A stretch of 35,450 nt of DNA from JAGWRI01 sp035700805. Lineage in GTDB: Bacteria; Gemmatimonadota; Gemmatimonadetes; Gemmatimonadales; Gemmatimonadaceae. Where the stretch lies: the NCBI GenBank assembly GCA_035700805.1, contig DASSOG010000006.1:1-35450 (forward strand). Reading direction: 5' to 3'. Of this stretch, positions 31,266 to 35,450 are shown piece by piece. The notes below the pieces were generated by a model that did no database searches, was not told where the DNA came from, and worked only from the letters and a program-made list of their open reading frames with translations. The number at the start of each line of letters is the position of its first letter. Positions within the stretch are counted from its first letter, which is position 1. Position numbers and translations under genes: made by a program.

Positions 31266-33326
31266 ATGAATGACTTCCTCCTTGCCAGCTACCTGATAGA
31301 AGCCACGGGAGCACTGGTGGCCGCCGCAATCTTCGGCGGCTTTTATCGCGAGTATCACCGGGGGTTCCTGCGCGACTGGGCGCTGAGCTGGGCGGCCATG
31401 GTCGTGATGCTCGGGTGCGCGGCGCTTAGTGTGTCCGCGGAACAGCCCCTGTCCGCGCACCCCTTCCTGCAGGGGCTCATCGCGGCCACGGCCGGCGCGG
31501 CGGGCTTCATGGCAGTCGTATGGCTGCTGCTCGGCTCCACATCGCTCGTGGGACGGCCCGCGCCGACCGTCCCCGAGCGTCGCGTGTTCCTGGCTGGCGC
31601 CATCGTCGCCGGCATCGCGCTTTCGCTGGTCCCCAACGGCGCCCCGGCCAGCGAAGTCGCCCGCATGGTGATGCGCGCCAGCATCCGCGGCGTCATTACC
31701 GGCCTGGCGTTCCTGGTGGCGGCCGTGCATGTGCGGCGCGCCCCGGGTGTGCGCGCGGCTGGCCGGCGCCTCGTAATGGGCGCCTTTGTGCTCATGGGCC
31801 TCATCCAGTTCGTGATGCTGGTGATCCGGGTCTTCCTGGACATCTCCTCGGTGACCCCCGGCATCATCCTGTCCCTGGGTTTTGCCCAGTTCGTGTTCAT
31901 GTTCGCCGCCGGGCTGGGCGTGGTGATCTGGCTGCTGGAGGAGCAGCATGTCTCCGCCGCCGAGAACGCCCAGCAGGTGCAGGAGCTGGCGCTCACCGAC
32001 CCGCTCACCGGGCTGCCCAACCGCAAGCTCTTCCTGGACCACCTGGACATGGCCATCCCGGCGGCCCGCCGCGCGCAGCACAAGCTGGCCGTGCTGTTCA
32101 TCGACCTGGACCGCTTCAAGCTGGTGAACGACTCGCTCGGCCACGCCGTGGGCGACAAGCTGCTCCAGCTCGTGGCCACCCGGCTCCGCGCCGCGCTGCG
32201 CGAGACCGATACCATTGCGCGTATGGGTGGCGACGAGTTCACCGTGCTGGCCCCCGTGATCCACAGCGTGGAAGACGCCATCTCCCTGGCCCGCAAGGTG
32301 CGCGACGCCGTCAAGGAAGTGGTGGCCATCGAGGGGCGCGAGCTCTTTGTCACGGCCAGCATCGGCATCGGCATCTTTCCCGACGACGGCGCCGACGCGA
32401 ACACGCTGCTGCGCAACGCCGACGCCGCCATGTACCGGGCCAAGGCGCAGGGCTCCGACGTCTTCCAGCTCTACACCGCCGAGATGAACTCCCACGCCAT
32501 CGAGCAGCTCGCGCTGGAGAGCGCCCTGCGCCGTGCGGTGGAGAACCTGGAGTTCGTGCTGCACTACCAGCCCATCGTGCGCACGGCCGACGGCTCGGTG
32601 TATGGCATGGAGGCCATGCTGCGCTGGCGGCACCCCGTCCTGGGCCTGGTGAGCCCTGAGCAGTTTATTCGTATGGCCGAATCCACCGGGATGATCGTGC
32701 CCATCGGCCAGTGGGCGCTGGACACGGCGTGCCGGCAACTGGCCGAGTGGCGGCGCGAGGGTTATGCCAGCCTGTGCATAGCCGTGAACCTGAGCACCCG
32801 CCAGTTGCAGCAGTCCGGGCTGGTGGAGCTGGTGCGCGGGACGCTGGACACCTACAAGCTGCCCCCCTCGGCGCTGGACCTGGAAGTGAACGAGTCCAGC
32901 GCCAGCCAGTCCAACGCCGCCACCGTGCAGCGCCTGGCCGACCTCAAGGCCATGGGCGTCAACGTCAGCATTGACGACTTCGGCACCGGGTACACCTCGC
33001 TGGCGTCGCTGCGCAGCTTTCCCGCGGACACGCTGAAGATTGACACCAGCTTCACCCGCAACCTGGTGCGCGACCAGAACGACACCGCCGTGGCCTCGGC
33101 GGTGCTGGCGCTGGCGCATTCGCTGGACCTGGTGGTGGTGGCCGAGGGCGTGGAGCACCCCCGGCAATTGGAGTTCCTGTCTGAGCACCAGTGCAAGTAC
33201 TGGCAGGGCTACCTGTGCAGCGCGCCGGTGGACGCGGCGGGGGCCCGGGTGCTGCTGCGGCGCATGGCCGCGGCCGGCGGGCGGATCCTGTCGCCCACCA
33301 GCGTGGGGGCCATCAAGCCGGGCTGA
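31266..33326 (+). CDS. membrane-bound GGDEF-EAL protein
   Basis: A 686-residue protein with an N-terminal membrane region of about seven helices (1-230, no recognised sensor family). A GGDEF domain (about 235-405) has an intact RMGGDEF active site and the inhibitory I-site RETD exactly five residues before it. An EAL domain (about 420-670) reads EAMLRW in place of EALLRW, with the catalytic Glu kept. It also has EVNESS, DDFGTGYTSL, KIDTSF, AEGVE and the closing QGYLCSAPV. Both halves look able to act, making and degrading c-di-GMP. ATG 31266 is followed immediately by the first helix. The second c-di-GMP gene of the window is the HD-GYP gene at 25226. Confidence 0.95.
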   Translation: MNDFLLASYLIEATGALVAAAIFGGFYREYHRGFLRDWALSWAAMVVMLGCAALSVSAEQPLSAHPFLQGLIAATAGAAGFMAVVWLLLGSTSLVGRPAPTVPERRVFLAGAIVAGIALSLVPNGAPASEVARMVMRASIRGVITGLAFLVAAVHVRRAPGVRAAGRRLVMGAFVLMGLIQFVMLVIRVFLDISSVTPGIILSLGFAQFVFMFAAGLGVVIWLLEEQHVSAAENAQQVQELALTDPLTGLPNRKLFLDHLDMAIPAARRAQHKLAVLFIDLDRFKLVNDSLGHAVGDKLLQLVATRLRAALRETDTIARMGGDEFTVLAPVIHSVEDAISLARKVRDAVKEVVAIEGRELFVTASIGIGIFPDDGADANTLLRNADAAMYRAKAQGSDVFQLYTAEMNSHAIEQLALESALRRAVENLEFVLHYQPIVRTADGSVYGMEAMLRWRHPVLGLVSPEQFIRMAESTGMIVPIGQWALDTACRQLAEWRREGYASLCIAVNLSTRQLQQSGLVELVRGTLDTYKLPPSALDLEVNESSASQSNAATVQRLADLKAMGVNVSIDDFGTGYTSLASLRSFPADTLKIDTSFTRNLVRDQNDTAVASAVLALAHSLDLVVVAEGVEHPRQLEFLSEHQCKYWQGYLCSAPVDAAGARVLLRRMAAAGGRILSPTSVGAIKPG

Positions 33327-33343
33327 GGGCGGGCCCGACATAA

Positions 33344-33403
33344 GTCACCGGATGGTGACATGTTGACAAAGTAATCGGGCGGTGACATTATGTGATTGTC
33401 ACC
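33344..33403 (+). promoter_or_regulatory. hipBA promoter with paired operators
   Basis: TTGACA (33363-33368, perfect) and CATTAT (33386-33391) are 17 nt apart. Two inverted repeats share the half site GGTGAC: GTCACC-GGAT-GGTGAC (33344-33359) upstream of the -35 box, and GGTGACA-9 nt-TGTCACC (33381-33403) across the -10 box and start site. Paired operators are usual for HipB-type autorepression. Confidence 0.75.
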
Positions 33404-33418
33404 GATGGATTACATGCC

Positions 33419-33691
33419 ATGCGCATCCGCTCAGCCACTGAACTCGGTCACCTGGCCCGTGAGGCCCGTCGCTCGCAGGGCCTCACGCAGGCGCAGCTTG
33501 CCGCCCGGGTAGGCGCCAGCCGCAAGTGGATCATTGACCTCGAAGGCGGCAAGCGCACGGCCGACCTCTCCCTGGTGTTGCGCACCCTCAACATCCTCGG
33601 CCTCGATCTGGACGTGACGCCGCGAACCCGGTCTCGCCCGTCAGTGCTCGACGCCATCGTCACGCCCCGCTCCCCCTCCCGCGACGCCTGA
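33419..33691 (+). CDS. hipB: HipB-like XRE-family antitoxin/repressor
   Basis: A 90-residue helix-turn-helix protein: LGHLAREARRSQGLTQAQLA, then ARVGASRKWIIDLEGGKRTA, with the conserved N-terminal helix and the WI.DLE.GKRT signature of HipB-type XRE regulators. It should bind the two GGTGAC palindromes upstream and repress its operon, and normally would neutralise HipA. ATG 33419 is chosen over an in-frame GTG at 33392 because the predicted transcript start (about 33398) lies after the GTG. Its stop overlaps the hipA ATG (TGATG). With hipA broken, it is probably an orphan repressor. Confidence 0.9.
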   Translation: MRIRSATELGHLAREARRSQGLTQAQLAARVGASRKWIIDLEGGKRTADLSLVLRTLNILGLDLDVTPRTRSRPSVLDAIVTPRSPSRDA

Positions 33692-34757
33692 TGCCCCGGA
33701 ACGCTACCCCCAGGCCCGTGCTCAGTGTGCTCCTGGACGGGCGCGTGGCCGGCAACGTGTACCGTCTGGCAGGTGGACGCCTGCGCTTCATCTATGACGA
33801 CCGCTGGCGCCTGGACCCCGAGGCTTACCCCGTCTCCTGGTCCATGCCGCTGGCCGCCGCGGAGCACGACCACGACCGCATCCACGCGTACCTGTGGGGG
33901 CTGCTGCCTGACAACCAGCGGACGCTCGATGCCTACGCCCGCAGGTTCAATGTTTCGGCGCGCAGCCCCGTGGACCTGCTCGCGCATATGGGGGCCGACT
34001 GCGCGGGCGCCATCCAGCTCGTGCCGCCCGACAGTGTGTCCCAATTCCTGGGAGCACCGCCGGCGCGGCCGCTCGTTCAATGGCTCAGCGAGCGGGAGGT
34101 CGCGACCGAACTGCGCGAGGTGCGGACGTCCGGCATATCCGGTGGCGCGGCGGGAGCCATGGGACAATTCAGCCTGGCCGGTACCCAGCCCAAGCTGGCG
34201 CTGCTGGAAGCCAACGGCTCAATGACAAAACCGCTATAGTGGTGGACCGCTTCGATCGCACCGGCACGGCGCGCCAGTATGAGCGCGTCCATCAGGAAGA
34301 CATGTGCCAGGCGCTGGCGGTGATGCCCCACGTCAAGTACGAGATGCAAGGCGGGCCGGGGATTGCCGATATGGTCCGGCTGCTGCGTGATGCATCCAGC
34401 GATGCCGAAACCGACATCCGGCAACTGCTGGGAATGGTCATCTTCAACTGGGTGATCGCAGCCACCGACGCCCACGCCAGGAATTTCGCGCTGCTCCACG
34501 CCCTGGGACCCGAGCTCCGGCTGGCGCCCTTTTACGACCTCATCAGCTACCTGCCCTACGACACCAGTGGAGCGCTGCATCAGGTGAAAATGGCCATGCG
34601 TATCGGCGGCGAATACCGCGTGCGGCACATCACGCGCGCGCGCTGGCGCAAGCTGGCTGAGCAGGCGCACCTGGATGCGACGCCCGTCAATGCGCTGGCA
34701 GCGCGGATAGTCCGGCGCGTGCAGGAGCTCACGAAGGCCGGAATGCAGGCCGACTGA
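33691..34757 (+). pseudogene. hipA: HipA-like kinase toxin, broken by internal deletion and frameshift
   Basis: Two frames together cover a HipA-type Ser/Thr kinase. The first (33691-34239) gives the N-terminal subdomain, ending in GQFSLAGTQPKLALLEANGS, then running off frame to a stop. The second resumes with NDKTAIVVDRFDRTG at about 34223 and runs to 34757 with the catalytic core NWVIAATDAHARNFAL (the N..D.HxxN motif) and APFYDLIS. About 50-70 residues normally between these parts are missing, including the ATP-binding Lys segment (usually xHIxKP) and the following NE motif. The protein would be truncated at residue 182 and lack kinase activity. Active HipA phosphorylates tRNA synthetases and causes persistence. 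Confidence 0.85.
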
Positions 34758-34827
34758 CGCGCCCGCAGGACCAACTCCAGAAGTTCACGTCATTCATCCC
34801 CCCTCCCGGCACCGCGTATATTCGGGC

Positions 34828-35450
34828 ATGGCGCCGCCGCAATCGCCCTCGCCCGTGCCCCCCGGCCTGCTGGACCAGGTCATTGCCGTCGTTCGCGACG
34901 CCGGCCAGGGCATCCTGGAGGTGCGCGCGTCCGCCGAGCTGGGCCAGCGCAGCAAGGGCCCTCAGGGGCCCGTGACCCTGGCCGACCACGCCGCCGACTT
35001 CCTGTTGCGCGACGCCCTGCCCCGCATCCACCCCGCCGCGTGGCTTTCCGAGGAAACCGCCGACGACCGCGTGCGCCTGTCGCGCGACGCCGTGTGGATA
35101 GTGGACCCCCTGGACGGCACCAAGGAGTTCATTGCCGGCCTGCCCGAGTTCGCGGTGTCCGTGGGGCTGGTGGAGCGCGGCAGGTGCGTACTCGGCGTGG
35201 TGTACCAGCCCACCAGCGGCGACACCTGGTGGGCCGTGGCCGGCGGGGGCGCGTGGGTGAATGGCGTGCCCGCGCGCGTGGCCGAGGGCAGGCGGCTGGT
35301 GGCGTCGCGCTCCGAGACCAGCGGCGGGGAGTTTGACAACATGCCCGATTGGGATATCGAGCCCATCGGGAGCATCGCCCTCAAGCTGGCCTACGTGGCC
35401 AGCGGGCGTGGCAGCGTGACCATCAGCCGCGGCCCCAAGTGGGAGTGGGA
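34828..35450 (+). CDS. cysQ: 3'(2'),5'-bisphosphate nucleotidase CysQ-like, 5' part (runs off window)
   Basis: The open frame runs from ATG 34828 to the window end (207 codons). It belongs to the lithium-sensitive inositol monophosphatase superfamily. The metal-binding motifs are WLSEETADD (the first acidic pair) and WIVDPLDGTKEFIAGLPEFA; the FIxGxPEFxVSVGLV stretch favours CysQ, which removes the toxic sulfate-assimilation by-product PAP. The third motif (WDxAA/GD) lies beyond the window. A TATATT box (34817-34822) ends 5 nt before the ATG, suggesting another leaderless start, but no good -35 box is visible. Confidence 0.88.
   Translation, partial: MAPPQSPSPVPPGLLDQVIAVVRDAGQGILEVRASAELGQRSKGPQGPVTLADHAADFLLRDALPRIHPAAWLSEETADDRVRLSRDAVWIVDPLDGTKEFIAGLPEFAVSVGLVERGRCVLGVVYQPTSGDTWWAVAGGGAWVNGVPARVAEGRRLVASRSETSGGEFDNMPDWDIEPIGSIALKLAYVASGRGSVTISRGPKWEW

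Noticed and set aside
31254..33341. Long open frame antisense to the GGDEF-EAL gene (695 codons)
   Set aside because: It has no domain character, is rich in His/Arg/Gln, and mirrors the third-position GC bias of the real gene.
33392..33418. GTG 33392 as hipB start
   Set aside because: It lies before the predicted transcript start set by the TTGACA/CATTAT promoter, and inside an operator.
1..35450. tRNA or rRNA genes
   Set aside because: No cloverleaf with conserved TTCGAATCC-type arm or rRNA core sequence was recognised on either strand by eye; a tRNA scan could not be run.

Overview
The window is a stretch of GC-rich bacterial chromosome. It carries a PadR regulator coupled to an ADOP-type duplicated permease, a large secreted Asp-box (VPS10/sialidase-like) propeller protein, plant-type FabI, and several -35/-10 promoters lying right against start codons. 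Together these fit Gemmatimonadota best (Acidobacteriota is the alternative). This is inferred from gene content, with no rRNA or marker gene in the window.

Layout. 1-750: two tandem Uma2-family endonuclease-like genes, the first cut by the window edge. 775-3806: leftward padR-ADOP permease operon with a leaderless-looking promoter. 3916-4692: a scar holding the last 35 codons of a second ettA-like gene and the 3' half of an IS91-family transposase. 4745-8084: a secreted S8 protease and, upstream in the same direction, a small lipoprotein that is a free-standing copy of the protease's pro-domain. 8148-9279: a terminator/hairpin leader, the 5' part of threonine synthase, a 33-nt sequence also found beside the transposase remnant, and the 3' part of a doc toxin gene; this is a second IS91-type scar. 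9324-10021: an intact AbrB/MazE-type antitoxin-Doc toxin pair with a palindromic operator inside its promoter. 10040-15568: housekeeping genes (ettA, ccdA-tlpA, a LigT-like gene, a PAP2 phosphatase, fabI). 15590-15775: a perfect 15-bp inverted repeat, a hexanucleotide microsatellite and a degenerate copy of a local repeat family.

15772-28629 is mostly leftward: the 1,100-residue propeller protein, then (rightward) a lipoprotein propeller and a flippase-like membrane protein, then an apparent VIT/VWA - ECF sigma - anti-sigma operon, then a HEAT-repeat/HD-GYP pair joined by an ATGA overlap. 28803-35450 is rightward: a 56-residue zinc-ribbon gene, transketolase, a membrane GGDEF-EAL protein, hipB with a decayed hipA, and the 5' part of a cysQ-like gene.

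The most unusual signal is a repeat family built on a core reading ATCCGCG-NN-ATCGC-A/T-GTA. Copies lie at 15729-15775, 21171-21290 (two), 22410-22472 and 25071-25265 (the last expanded to six 23-bp units). One copy is translated in frame inside the ECF sigma factor linker. Two others supply the last codons and the stop codon of unrelated proteins (anti-sigma and HD-GYP), both ending in AVQR-C/S-RG. Other points of interest are the protease/free pro-domain pair, the two IS91 scars sharing one terminus-like sequence, and several promoters whose predicted transcription start falls on or next to the ATG.
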